Assembly: GCA_003508835.1 (NCBI GenBank)
Contig: PUFA01000092.1
Span: 124,001-188,000, forward strand
DNA from: Eonycteris spelaea
Taxonomy: Eukaryota; Chordata; Mammalia; Chiroptera; Pteropodidae
Direction: 5' to 3'
DNA: 64,000 nt
Shown here: piece by piece, positions 1 to 19,275 of the stretch
How the letters are laid out: each line of letters begins with the position of its first letter
How positions within the stretch are numbered: the first letter of the stretch is position 1
Notes under the pieces: generated by a model
Told to the model about the DNA's origin: nothing
The model's input: only the letters and a program-made list of their open reading frames with translations
Database searches by the model: none
Made by a program: the position numbers and the translations under genes

Positions 1-6
1 TTTGCC

Positions 7-190
7 TATTTAAGCTTTTTCTATATGTATTTATATTATGTGTATATATATTTTTTACGCCTACAGCACCTGGTATTCCTAGGTGGTCTACCATCCAAGT
101 ACTAACCAGCCCTGACCCTGCTTAGCTTCCAAGATCAGATGAGATTGGGCTCGTCGAGGGTAGCATGGCTGTAGAATATTTAAGCTTTTT
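7..190 (-). mobile_element. 5S rRNA-derived SINE, copy A
   Basis: 59-175 is a 5S rRNA sequence on the minus strand, including the internal Pol III control region (AAGCTAAGCAGGGTC-like). It is followed (leftward) by an A/T-rich tail at 21-58. A 14-base direct repeat TATTTAAGCTTTTT at 7-20 and 177-190 is the target-site duplication. The copy lies in an MTO1 intron, or upstream of the first exon visible here. Confidence 0.9.
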
Positions 191-889
191 GAAACGGTCT
201 GAGACCTACTGAAAGATGGAAGACTATTAAAACAATCTATAAGGCATTGAAATGCACTCATTGTTAATATTTTAACATATTTATTTCTCTCCTTTTGTCC
301 CTCTCCCTCTCCTTCTCCATGTATATATATGTGTAAAATGGTAGTATACACATTTATACTTACTCTTTTTTCCTGAAATACTTAAGAGTAGGTCACAGAG
401 ATCATGACCTTTTATCTCTAACAAATTTCTGTCTGTATCTCAACTAAGCACAAAACATTCTCTAACATAACTTTGATACAGTGATGTAATTCAGGTAATT
501 TAACATTGATGCAGTACGGTTATTTAATATAAAGTCCATAGTTAGATTTTGCTAATTGTCCCAATACTATCCTTTATAGCAACCTTTTTTTTTTCCAATC
601 TAGAATCACATATTGCTTTTAATTGTTATTTTTCTTTAATTTGAAACAGTTCCTCAGTCTTTCATGATACTGATATTTTTGAAGAGGAAAGGCTACTTTT
701 GTCTGTCTTTTGGATATAAAAGTATTGTGTGCTTAGAATTGAGGACTAATAACTGATGGTCCTAGTTTCTGAGGAGTGTTATCCTTATAAGTGGCTCAAA
801 TATTCTGTAGTTTTAAAAAGTCCCTTTTATAATTTTGCTTTGGTGAAATGTAAATTGTGATGATACTTTCTTAGTATGTGTATTTTAAA

Positions 890-1545
890 ACTTTTTATCA
901 TAAAATTTTAAGTTTACAGAAAGTAGAAAAAATTGTATAATGAATCTCTGTCCATCACCCAGCTTCAACAAATAACATTTTTTGGCATTCTTGTTTTATC
1001 TTCCCTCAATATTTTCTTCTTGCTGAGTTGTAAAGCAACAATCCTAGATATCATGTCATTTCACTTATAAATACTTTGGTATATGTTTTTAATAATTAAA
1101 AACTTTGTAAAAATAAACCATAATACCATTATCACACCCAGCAAAACATAATTTCTTAACATTATCCAATTCTCAGTGTTCAGTTTTCCCTATTTATTTT
1201 TGACAGTTGCTTTAAAACATTTATTTAAAATGTTTACAGTTTATTTTAAATGTTTTTTACAGTTGTTTTATTTGATCCAGGAACCAATTAAGGTTCAGAT
1301 ATTGCATTGGATGTTATCTTATAACAGTTCTCTCTTTTTTTTTTTTTTTGACATTTATATGTGGGAAAAAAGTCATTTGTTCTCTAGATCCTGCATTTTA
1401 GATTTGTCTGATTTCATCCCTTGGTGTCTTAAATATATTTCTCCATCCTCTTTAATTTTCTGTAAACTGGTAGGTCTAGATGCTTGCCTAAATTTAGGTT
1501 TATCTTTTAGGTCGTTTTTGGCAAGAATACTTCATAAGTAATACT
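890..1545. mobile_element. ancient LINE-like repeat upstream of the first visible MTO1 exon
   Basis: The sequence resembles a very common ancient mammalian repeat that I associate with old L1 3' regions (CATCACCCAGCTTCAAC, TCATGTCATTTCAC, CTGTAAACTGGTAG, GGCAAGAATACTTCAT blocks in order). The 121-codon open frame here is not a gene. Confidence 0.6.
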
Positions 1546-1658
1546 CAGTTGGCGTTACGCACAGATTTAATGTCTATAAAAGTAAGCACATGTTATTTGA
1601 ATAAGAGGTAAATCAGTAGAAAAGCAAAACAGTATTATAACTAGTTCCTGTGTTTTAG

Positions 1659-9211
<7,553 letters not shown>

Positions 9212-9990
9212 CTTTCTATTCATAGAAGACTTTTAATCAGTGTAAGAGTACAAGTAGGAGATAAGTATTTCTATTTAGCATCTTGTTAAAATAACTTATT
9301 AGTTATTATCACTTCATTGTTAATTTTTGAAGAGATTATCATTGTTTTTTTGTATGTATGAAAAAAAAGTTATGAACTCTTAATTTATACTCTGTCTCCT
9401 GAGTATTCTAATACAATGAGCCTATTAATATAACTCTCTGCGGAGTTCTTTAAAGAGAGATAGAGTGGACCTAAAACTAAAGATGAAAAAGAACTAACTT
9501 ACAGATTTGCCTAGTCATTAGGACTTTGTCCATTAAATGTACCAAATTAAAAGTCTTATCTTCTATCTTGTTTTGCAAGTTCGCAGTCTTCTGCTTGGTT
9601 ATGCTAGGTTAGGAGGCAACTTCAAAGCCTTCAAATTCTTAGGGCTAAAAATTTGAAACTATGCAAAATTATCCAGAGTCATTCATCTGATTTCCAGTAT
9701 TGAAATGTAGTATGTAGAGTGAAAGTTGACTTCTAAGGTTTCTGTATTTCTGCAGAAATCTTCACCAATAATTATCTTTGTACATTAATGAAAACCCTAT
9801 AAAATAGAAAGGTTGAAAATCATTATAGTTTCTTATCATCCACAAGGTGGAAAACTTTTTATAACCTGGTTAAAGCAGAGGAAAGGAAGAGAGAATACAG
9901 TAAAGGTAGTTATTTTATATAATATTTTCTTATGAAACTATCATGGCCATGATTTCTTAACACTGAAAATAAATCCATAGTAATTGGTAA
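9212..9990 (+). other. MTO1: probable MTO1 3' untranslated region
   Basis: The MTO1 stop codon is followed by AT-rich, non-repetitive sequence. A candidate AATAAA signal sits at 9968-9973. The true cleavage site cannot be fixed from sequence alone, so the end given is a guess. Confidence 0.35.
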
Positions 9991-11560
9991 CTAATGTTTC
10001 CCTGTTTTTAAGTCAGAATTGACAGAAAAATGCGAATGGTGCTGGCATTCCTCTTTCTCTCCAGTACTTCCATGATACAGGGTCACAAAGTTAGGATGGG
10101 ATGACCAGCTGAGACCTTTGGCTGGCTCCTTAGATACCTCGACCTTTGTGGATTGAGGGTGAATACAGTAAAGTGGGCCAGAGGGCCCAACTTGTCCCCG
10201 GAAATGCCAACTCAGATCTGTTGTCAGCCTAGGGAGAGGCTCCCATGTCAGTGTCAGGCCAAAGCAAATCCTAAGACAGTTCCAAGGACCCTGAAGTCAC
10301 TTGGCTACAGATATAGGTGTTAAGCCTGATCATGGATTGAGACAGCCAAATATCAATGTTGCTATGATTATATGTAGTCACTTGGATAGAGCTCAGTTTT
10401 CATGGATTTGTTTCATCTAATTTTAGTCTTTCATCAATCAGTCAAGATCAGTAGCAAGTAAAAAGTACTTGTAATGCTGCATCATTTCATAGTGATGAAT
10501 TCTTTTTGATTCTTGACTTAGTAATTTCAAAAAGTGGTAACTTTTCTTTTAGTTATTACAGCTATTCCTGGGCAGAATTCTTATTACAGAGGCAATATTG
10601 ATTATGGTACTATACTGTGTTTTAAAAAAAGTTGTTTTGTGCTAGAAAGGAAATCACTGTTTGTAAACTTTTTTTCTGATTAAATACAGGAGTAAAAACA
10701 GTGAATGGGGTGCTTTTTAAATGGAATATAACAAATTTATCTTTGAAAAGTTCTTGACAGCTATAATTTGGGGCTGGTGACACTACACATATAAAGAAAT
10801 GTAAGTTTTTAAATGCAATTCCATTATAATAGTAACTCACTGAAAAATGTTTGATGAAAAACATGGTATAGGTTCTGCCATTTAGTTTAGGATGTGAAAC
10901 TCCTTTAAATCTACAATTTAAAATAATATGTTATACACAAGTATCTCAATTAAAAGAATATTTTAAAACATCCTACCTTCTGGTGCTGCTCATTAGACAT
11001 GCTATAGACTATGATGTCCTAGGAAAAAATCAGCTAAAAATGTAACCTAATTCTGTTTAGTTCAGTTACTTTATAGCAATCCCCACAACAACCAATAGTC
11101 AGCCTCCAACAGAAGCTGACCATGCCTGTGATTTCCTCTACCCACCACAGACCACACTGGCTAGTTGTTAGAAAAGCTAGGTACTAAAGTTCATTTCAAC
11201 AGAAACACCAAAATAAAAAGAGGAAACAGCTAAAAGACACTAAATATTTGTAAAAATCATTCAAGGAGGGAGGGAGGATGAAGAAAGAGACCTATGCTAA
11301 ATTAAACCAGATGGCATTGAATTGTAAAGTTACTGCATAGCCAAGAGTTGGAATTTTATTATTGTTTTAAAATATTTTGTAATTTTTGAGTTTCAACCTA
11401 GATTGGAATAGCTTTTCCACTTCATAAATATCAGCTCTTAGAAGAATGTCCTATCCAGAAGTGGCCAGAAATACCAGGAAAGCCGCCAAAAGACTAGAGG
11501 CTCATTCAGAGCTGGCAGAGCTGCTTATGCTGGAAGGCACACAGTAAAAATAAACTGGTT
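9991..11560. other. unassigned intergenic sequence after MTO1
   Basis: AT-rich, no convincing open frame, no repeat family that I recognise. Confidence 0.5.
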
Positions 11561-11740
11561 CTCTTAGGCTCCCTCTTCACAATACTTCTAGTATTGCGCT
11601 TACTTCATTCCACCTTAATTTTTAATATCTGTCTTACTTTAACCTCTTAACAAGATAAAAGCCTCTCATATGCAGGCAATGCCATAATTGTTGACATTCA
11701 GGACATGCTTTTTGAATGAATGAACAAATCTTACTAAAGG
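11560..11740 (+). repeat. L2-like 3' end
   Basis: AAAAGCCTCTCATATGC, GACATTCAGG and the terminal TTTGAATGAATGAAC are typical of L2 3' ends. Confidence 0.45.
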
Positions 11741-12001
11741 CAAGAGATGACAAAATTAAAACAACTGAATAATTAAACAATAAAAATATGTATGACACAA
11801 ATATTAAGAACTACATACTCTTGTATCTGCCTTTCTCTTTCTCCATAACTCTTCTGTCTGCACATTCTCTTCAGCTTCATCTCTTCCCTATCTTCTGCAC
11901 TGTCCCTGCTTCTCACTGTTCATAATATGATTGAAGCTTATTTTTATGATATTCATTTTATTTAAGCAGAGTTTTAGTATTTCCTAATTTAAAAGCTAGA
12001 A

Positions 12002-12912
12002 TACACAAAGTAAAAAAGGCAAACCATGGCATGGAATATTTGCAAATCATGTATGTGATAAGTGGTTAAAATCCAAAATATATAATAGACTCCTACAACC
12101 AACCAAAACAAACAACTTGATTTTTTAAATGGGTAAAGGACTTGAATAGCCATGTAGTCAAAGAAGTTATACAAATGGCCAATAATCACATGAAAAAATG
12201 CTCAACATCACTAGTCGATAGGAAAGTATATCAAAGCCACAGTGAGATACCATCTCACACATCTTCAGATGGCTATTATTAAATAGTAAATAACAAGTGT
12301 TGGCAAGGCTGTGGAAAATTGGAACCCTTATGTGCTATTGGTGGAATTATAAAGTAGTACAGCTGCTATGGAAAACACTATGACAGTTTCCTCAAAAACT
12401 AGAATTACTATATGATCCAACAATTCTACTCCTAGGTATATACCCAAAAGGAATGAAAGCAGGAAGAGTCTTTAGGACCCTATTCAAGGGTCATGCTCGC
12501 AGTAGCCAAAAGGTGGGAGCAACCTGTGTCTATCGGCAAATACATGGATTAATAAAACATATTTTTCAGCCTTTAAAAGGTAGAAAATTCTGACACAGTA
12601 CAACATGGATGAACTTTGGGGACATTTCACTAACTGAAGTAAGCCAGTCACAAAAGAACAAATATTGTATGATTTCATTTATATGAGGTGTCTATAGTAG
12701 TCAAATTCTTAAAGATGGTATAGAATGGGGTTGCCAGGAGTTGGGGGAAGAAGGAATGGGAGTTAGTGTTTAATGGGTACAGCATTTGTTTTGCAAGATG
12801 AAAAGTGTACTGGAGGATGGTGGTGATGGTTTCACAACAGTGAATGTACTTAACACCACTCTATACTTAAAAATGGTTAAGATAGTAAATTTCATGTTGT
12901 ATTTTACCACTT
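12002..12912 (+). mobile_element. LINE-1 3' end (L1M type), truncated
   Basis: This is the end of ORF2 and the 3' UTR of an old L1. Order seen: ATGGCCAATAATCACATGAA, AGATACCATCTCACAC, CTCCTAGGTATATACCCAAA, AACATGGATGAACTT, AAATATTGTATGATTTCATT, and the terminal GTTGTATTTTACCAC. Frames are broken by stops. It is dead. Confidence 0.9.
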
Positions 12913-13259
12913 AAAAAAGAAAAAGCCAAATGGGTTAATTTGTATGTGTATCTTAAGACTCCAAAACCTTTCGATTTACTTATTGATAATTTATCCCTTT
13001 TTTGTAAAAATATAGTTGAGACAATTTAAACAGTTCAAAATTAATGATCAGCTAAACAAAAGGCAGATTACACCTAAATTCTAGCTCAGAGCTTCCTGGC
13101 AGTCAAACAGTTCTGTCTCATCAAGGGGACCAGGAGAAAACTCTCCTACTACTAAAATCGAAGAGAAATTTTTTCACATGATCCCTTAGGAAAAACAATG
13201 CTTTCATTTCTGACTTCATAAGATATAAAAGTTGGTACTGTCTAATTATGTTTACCTTG

Positions 13260-13400
13260 TGGCAGGTAAGAAGCGCTTTACCTGCATTATTGCACTTAAC
13301 CTCATGATAATGCTGTTTCTGTTCTAGAGACAAGAGAAACAAGATTTGGAGATGTTAAGTAACTTGCCTATGATAAACACTGTTGGTTGTTTTCCCAATA
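13260..13400 (-). repeat. MIR-like SINE fragment
   Basis: GCGCTTTACCTGCATTATT, AACCTCATGATAATG and TTAAGTAACTTGCC follow the reverse MIR order. Confidence 0.6.
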
Positions 13401-13599
13401 ACCATGTCTGCCCACTGTCCTCTGCCTTGCCAAAAGAAGTTATTTTATTTTATTTTTTGCTCCCTTCTGAAGCCTAGCAGCTAAATATTCATGAGTTTAA
13501 ACCAATCTTAGTCATTGCAGTCCCCCAGTGTTGGTCTAGGCCTGAGGCTGGTGTGAAACTGACCTAATATATTATAAAAGGAGTCTTCTGGGTGTCTTC

Positions 13600-14058
13600 T
13601 TTGCCATTAGAAAGGACACTGTTTGAGGTGATGAAAATGTTCTGAAATTAGTTTGTGTTGATGGTTGCACAATTCTGTGAAGATGCTAAAGACCACTGAA
13701 TTGTACACTTTGAAAGGGTGAATTTTATTCTTTTTTTTCCCCTTCTTTAATTCCGCCCCCCCACCCCACCCTTCCACCCCTGACCTACGGATGTTGCTGT
13801 CTCCCCTTAAGAACTGGATCTCTGAAGGTGGAGCAGGGCGTCTCCTCCCAAACACTTGCAGCGTGCACCCAGAGCCTGGTGCACCCCGGGCCTGGCACAA
13901 CTGGGGTATGGTCCGTGGCTCCATCTGGTCCTAGGTGCGAACCTAGGACCTTCTGCATGTAAAACATACATGATAACCACTACACTATGGAGCCAAAGGA
14001 TGAATTTTATGGTATGTGACATATATCAATAAACTGTTATTTGTTTTAAAAAAAAGGG
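13600..14058 (+). mobile_element. LINE-1 3' UTR fragment split by a SINE
   Basis: GATGAAAATGTTCTGAAATT, TTGCACAATTCTGTGAA and GAATTGTACACTTTGAAAGG are L1 3' UTR blocks. The element resumes after the tRNA-Val SINE (13729-13994) with GGTATGTGACATATATCAAT and ends in an A run at about 14058. Confidence 0.85.
13713..14010 (-). mobile_element. tRNA-Val(TAC)-headed SINE, copy 1, nested in an L1 3' end
   Basis: Body 13729-13994. On the minus strand it begins with a tRNA-Val-like head (A box TAGTGTAGTGG, anticodon region TTTTACAT, B box GGTTCGCACC), then a GC-rich middle, then a purine-rich 3' part ending in an A run (T run at 13731-13738). The 16-base target-site duplication AAAGGGTGAATTTTAT / AAAGGATGAATTTTAT lies at 13713-13728 and 13995-14010. 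Confidence 0.92.
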
Positions 14059-14094
14059 GGGTTCTGTATGATTGTCAAGCCCTTTAGCAATGAT

Positions 14095-14260
14095 TTTTAA
14101 ATCTGATTGGACATCAGAATTCCCAGTAGAGCCTATAAGAGTAGATGGCCAAGCCTTATCGCAAGCAATTCTGATTCAGTTGTCCTGGAAAGGTCTTTGC
14201 ATCCATGTTTAAAGAGCTCCACAGGTTATTCTGCTCCTAACTCAACTGTAAGAATCACTA
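14095..14260 (+). mobile_element. MER5-type hAT relic (degraded)
   Basis: GGACATCAGAATTCCC, CAATTCTGATTCAGTTG and CAACTGTAAGAATCAC follow the MER5A pattern with heavy divergence. Confidence 0.4.
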
Positions 14261-14269
14261 ATTTGCCTC

Positions 14270-15587
14270 AATAAATATTCATTGTCTCAGCTGCTTTTGG
14301 CAGAAACTAAATTGCAATTAATTTTACAGTGCATGCTGGCTCAGGAATATAGAATACAAATAATCCATACTGATGATCGAAGTTCTAGAGCAATTCCGTT
14401 GTACAAAAAACTGAACTTGCATTCTGTTTCAGAAATTCAAGTCTAATGGAGTCATTCAATATTCCAATGAGAGGTGGGCAATGATGATTTGTGAGCAAGA
14501 CTAAATTTTTTTCAAATGTAAGCTTTGGGCCACTTGATTGCCTGGGCAAGTATAGGCTGAAGAGTAAGTACCATTCTGTGAAACTTGTTTCAGTAATTCA
14601 CATACAAATTATATTTCACCAATTGTAAGATGCATATTTTCCATATTTTATCATCTCTAAATTGGTGTATATCCTATGACCATATCCTGGTATCTTACAT
14701 CTGTGAATTCCAGTTGAAAACATCTGAAAAGCAATGAAATACAGTGTGCGGTTTATATTGTGTTGCAATAGAAAATATATTTCCCTCTGGATCCTAGTCA
14801 AAAATGTTTGAAAAAGACTAATCTGTTTGAATAGCACTGCTCCATGATGGGAAGACCAAAATACATTTGGATTCTTTTACATCAGTATATTCTTCAAAGT
14901 AAGAATTCTTCCAAAAAGCTTTTAAAAACAAGTCTTATCTTCCGATGCTATAGCTTGGTTAAGTGATGTGATTAAGGTTTACCGCAAGTTGCTGTTGAGC
15001 ATGGGTCTCAGGTATTCTGACTTTACAGTACCTTTCTACCACTTTTAGTGTTTTTTTTAGCTCCTAAGCACCAGAGGTCCTTCACTAGATAAAATGTTTC
15101 TCCATCTCTCCTAAACAATCTAGGATAGAACTGTCTCTCTTGGTTTAGACTTCAATTCCCATTCCCACCCTTTGTAGCCTATTTCATGCTGAGCATTTAC
15201 GGAATCGCCATGCTTAATGAGCCATTATAGCACGCAAACTTAAGTGTTATCCCAGAGCTTAGAGGCTGAATGGGGAATTCAGAGTGTGCATTTCACTTTG
15301 AACAGCATTCTCTGCCAACTTAAAATATTCTTTGTATACTTGAAGACAATAATACATTTCTAGTGTTTGTTAGAGTAAAGAAACTATTTTTTTAATCCAG
15401 TGACTCATAATTAATTTTTAGTCTCATTCTCTTTTAGTCTACAACCTTTACATTCTTTTAGTCTACACCCTTTTAAAACATGGACAATCCAAATTTAAAA
15501 CAGCACATTAAGACGCAAAAAACACATTGCCTAAATTTAAAAGGAAACATTTCTAGACTGTACTGTATTTAATACAAGACCAGACTC

Positions 15588-15621
<34 letters not shown>

Positions 15622-16690
15622 CGTGCGCGCGCGGCGCGCGCCTGTTATTTCAAACAATGAAAGGAAACTTACTGAATTTTCTGTATTTCCAGTTTCATAA
15701 AGAACCACCTCATGGCTTGGGGCAGTTCAACAAACTTTAGAGACAGGTGTCAGAGCTTTGAAGAAAAAAAACCCATGAGCAGTTACATGAAATATGAGAA
15801 ACTAAGTTCCCAGAGATGCATTCCCTAACTTCAATATAAAGAATTAGCTGAGATAATGTTCTCTGTACCCAACCATAACTGAATAAAACCCACCTTATTT
15901 CTCATTAGACATTTAACCAAGGAGGCTCAACAGAAGTCTAAAGGATCAATCAAGAATGTGTGACAATAGCTAAAGTGAGGGACTGCAGGTCAAGGTTGTG
16001 TGGGGCCATTCCTTTTTTGCAGAGATAGAGCTCCACCCCCCATACCTAAATGGCTACAACCCAGGCCTCAGAAAAGATGCCCTCACCAGGCTGAGAGAAC
16101 CACTTCCTCAGGCTCCAGACAGCACTGAAACTCAAATTGCTTATGTAGCAACCCTACAATTTTTCGCAACACCAACTATGGCCTCAATCACATGATTTTA
16201 CAAGTGAAATATTCTGTGTTTTCTTTTGCTGTTAGCCATCTGTCCTTTAATCTCTGGAAACCATACTTGCAGGATCATACTACACTGTCAACTTTTGCTG
16301 CCAGTTCTTCTCACTAAACTACCTACTTCTATTTTAAAATCTATTCTGTTCTTTACAGGCAATAACCTACATTTTACATTTTCGATAGTGTCTCAAAGAG
16401 ATTATATTTAGGCAATATCCAGACTGCCTACGCTGTTGCTTTGATCTGAGTGTAGTAAAGTTTGACAAAGTCAAAGCTATCTGAATTCTTTTAGGGAACT
16501 CACGATTGGTGAAAATAGAAAACTTAAATTTCTAGTCTGAAGATCTTACTCCCACCTTGACCTTAGCAACTTTAAGTGGCAATTTATTTTTGTCTGCCCA
16601 AAGAGAAAAAGTAAATTTAAAGCTACTACCTACTTCCCTTTGCTTTTATTAAACATCTGATAAAATTTTCATCATGATTATCTTGTGATT
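14270..16690. other. intergenic sequence, mostly unassigned
   Basis: No gene seen. The notable element is the alternating GT/GC tract at 15588-15641. Short open frames near 14700 and 16000 show no family resemblance. Confidence 0.5.
15588..15641. repeat. (GT)n/(GC)n alternating purine-pyrimidine tract
   Basis: A TG run passes into GCGCGCGTGCGTGCGCGCGC-type sequence. About 54 bases of near-perfect purine-pyrimidine alternation, a strong Z-DNA former. Confidence 0.95.
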
Positions 16691-16862
16691 AAAATGGTGA
16701 AATGCCTACGGCCATGCCATGCTGAACGTGCCTGATCTCATCTGATCTTGGAAGCTAAGCAGGGTCGGGCCTCATTAGTACTTGGATGAAAGACCAGCTA
16801 GGAATACCAGGTGCTGTAGGCATTAAAAAAATAATTTAAAAAATAAAATAAAATGGTGAAAT
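16691..16862 (+). mobile_element. 5S rRNA-derived SINE, copy B
   Basis: 16704-16821 is a full-length 5S rRNA sequence beginning GCCTACGGCCAT and ending GTGCTGTAGGC, about 118 bases, with substitutions relative to functional 5S. An A-rich tail runs to about 16849. The 13-base target-site duplication AAAATGGTGAAAT at 16691-16703 and 16850-16862 is perfect, so the insertion is fairly recent. Confidence 0.95.
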
Positions 16863-18345
16863 ATGACCTAGATTATAGTAGTTAGGTGAATTTGCAATTG
16901 GCTGGACCAAAATCAAAGAACAGTTCTCTTAATGCAATACCACGGGCTTCTGTTTTTATACCTAGTGTGTAAGTTACCAACTATTTAAGTAAAACTACAG
17001 AAATAATTATATGTGTAAATGACAAAGCCCACATTTTTCTTTGACGTGCTAGATAGGCTCAAGATTCAAAATGATCTCAAGATTATAAACTAAAAAAAGG
17101 AGATGAACTATAGCAGAGATATATGTAAACTCCCAACATTTCTTAAAATTAACCATATAGTTTTTTCTTTGAATCAATCCCAGAACAGGAAAAGGCAATT
17201 TAAAAAAAAATTCTAAATAAAGTAGGGATATTAATAGTGACATACCAATGTTGGTTTCTTAGTTTGACAGATGTACTCTGGTTAATGCAAGATAACATTA
17301 GATGAAAAACTATATGAGGAACATGTGGAAACTCATCTTTGCAACTTTTCTATAAATCTAATACTCCAAAATAAAAGGTTTATTTATGGAAAAAATTAAC
17401 CATGCAGTTTAAAGAATATCTTCCTATAGTTTTGTAAAGATGTTTGTTCACTATAATCTGTAAGTACAATGGAATTAAGTAAAGCTGCTTTCAAACAACT
17501 AATGGTAAAACCATTTTATTGGCTGTTCACAATAAATACACCAGGTACTACACTACAGAATCTATGTCCACTAGTTCATCTTCACAGCAATCTTAAGAGA
17601 TAGACAGTATCATGCCCATTAGATAGATGATGAAAGGCATAGCTTTTTCCCATGACCATTTAGTCTAAATGCATTAATTTAGGAAACTAGATTCCAATTA
17701 AGGTGACTTATCTTTGGGTCACATTAATAAAAGCACACTGTAGATTAAGAGACCAATCTTTTATGCATCCACAGCTTTATTTAATTTTGGTGAAAACACT
17801 TAAAAAGCTATCAACTGTCTGGGAAAAACAGCATGGGAAGAATTTAGAAACCATGTGACCTAGGGTTAAGAAACTGCTGTAGGAACTGAAAGTGTTAAGC
17901 TCAGATGTGACTCAAGGGGTTATCGTTTGGTGTCTTCAAGTAAATTGGTGGCTCTTGTAGAAAAGAGAATGATAGTTTAATTATCCTAGAGAATAGCCTA
18001 GGTACAATGATTGTAAATTACCAGCAAATTTAAATATCGGGAACAACATTCATCTGGTGATGGGATGACTTAGCCTCTCTATCCATGCCTGACATCTGTA
18101 ATGTAAGTGTAATACCTGATCCCTATGAAGGTTGTTGAGGATTCAGTGAGATGTCTCTGTCCTCCACGTATTACATAAACACTGATGAGGTAAACCAAGC
18201 AAAGATTTCAATGAATATATTCAGTTGATTTCAATGTTAGATTAAAAAGTTTTTAGATTTTCTCAATTTTTCTGATTCTATGTTATGAGGCCAAGTTAAG
18301 CCTCATATTGAGATATCTAATACAATGTTTTCATATTCTCTGAAT
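16863..18345. other. intergenic sequence
   Basis: No gene seen. A MIR-like fragment may lie at 17560-17710 (CATCTTCACAGCAATCTTA, TAGATGATGAAAGGC). The rest is unassigned. Confidence 0.45.
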
Positions 18346-18349
18346 TCAG

Positions 18350-18600
18350 TAACTCCTACTTATCCTTCAGGTTTCAGCTATTCCTGATATATGCCTTCTC
18401 TAGCAAATCCAATTGTCCCTTTTACTCTTCTCTCATAGTATCCTTTTCTTTTCCTTCATAGCATTGCCACAACTCGGAATTTTCTACTTAGTATCTATCT
18501 CCACTAGATTATAAACTTTAAGGGCAAGAATTGTGTCCATTTTGTTCACAACTCTATCCCTTGTGCCTAGAATAGTGCCTAACACATAGTAGGCATATTT
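18350..18600 (+). repeat. L2 LINE 3' end
   Basis: CCTTCTCTAGCAAATCC, AGATTATAAACTTTAAGGGC and GTGCCTAACACATAGTAGGC follow L2 3' end order. Confidence 0.75.
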
Positions 18601-18722
18601 AAAAAAAACAAATTAGCTCTTCACTGTGCTACAGAATCTCAGTGCAGCACTCACTTCAAATAATTTTTGTTTCTTAAAAAGATTAATACTAGCAAAATAA
18701 AATGTAAAACTTCACTTGAAAA

Positions 18723-19275
18723 TTTATCACTAATGGTTCAGCCACTTTGGAAAAGTTGAGCAGTTTCTTATAAAAGTAAGGCATATACTTGCCATACAAT
18801 CCAGCAATACCACTCCTAGTATTTATTATAAGTAAAATAATAACCTATACTCAAACACAAACCTATATGTGAACGTTTATAATGGCTTTATTAGTAATTG
18901 TCCCAAACTGGAAACAACCAAATGTCTAACTGTTAGGAGCGAATAAACTGTCATCTATTTTAAAAAGAACCGATTACTGATACATGCAAAATGGATGAAT
19001 CTCAATTGCAGCATGCTAAGTCAAAGAAACCAGACTCAAAAGGCTATACTATAAATCCAGGTATATGACATTGGTGCAGAAACAAAATTCTAGGGACGGA
19101 AGACAAATCATTGGTTACACCAAGGTTTAGGGGAGGAAAGTTGACTACAAAGAGGCACTGAAGAAGTTTGGGGATGGTAGTGATAGAACTATACTTTGTG
19201 ATGAACTGTAATACGTGTCAAAACTTGCAGAACTATATACTTTAACAGAGCAAGTTTAGTGTAGGTAAATACCTT
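18723..19275 (+). mobile_element. LINE-1 3' end, truncated
   Basis: TACAATCCAGCAATACCACT, GGAAACAACCAAATGTCTAA, GCAAAATGGATGAATCTCAA and a 3' UTR-like end GAACTATATACTTTAA mark the L1 ORF2 end and UTR with decayed frames. Confidence 0.8.

Noticed and set aside
1176..1541. A 121-codon open frame
   Set aside because: It lies wholly inside an ancient LINE-like repeat and is rich in F and L from T-rich sequence.
1..1658. An additional upstream MTO1 coding exon in the first 1.6 kb
   Set aside because: I looked for the preceding MTO1 peptide and for acceptor/donor pairs and found none. The stretch is a 5S SINE plus an old repeat.
13920..13994. A functional tRNA-Val gene on the minus strand
   Set aside because: The acceptor and T stems are mismatched and the head continues into a SINE body with target duplications.
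16704..16821. A functional 5S rRNA gene
   Set aside because: Substitutions relative to functional 5S, an A-rich tail and a target-site duplication mark a retroposed copy. The normal T-run terminator is absent.
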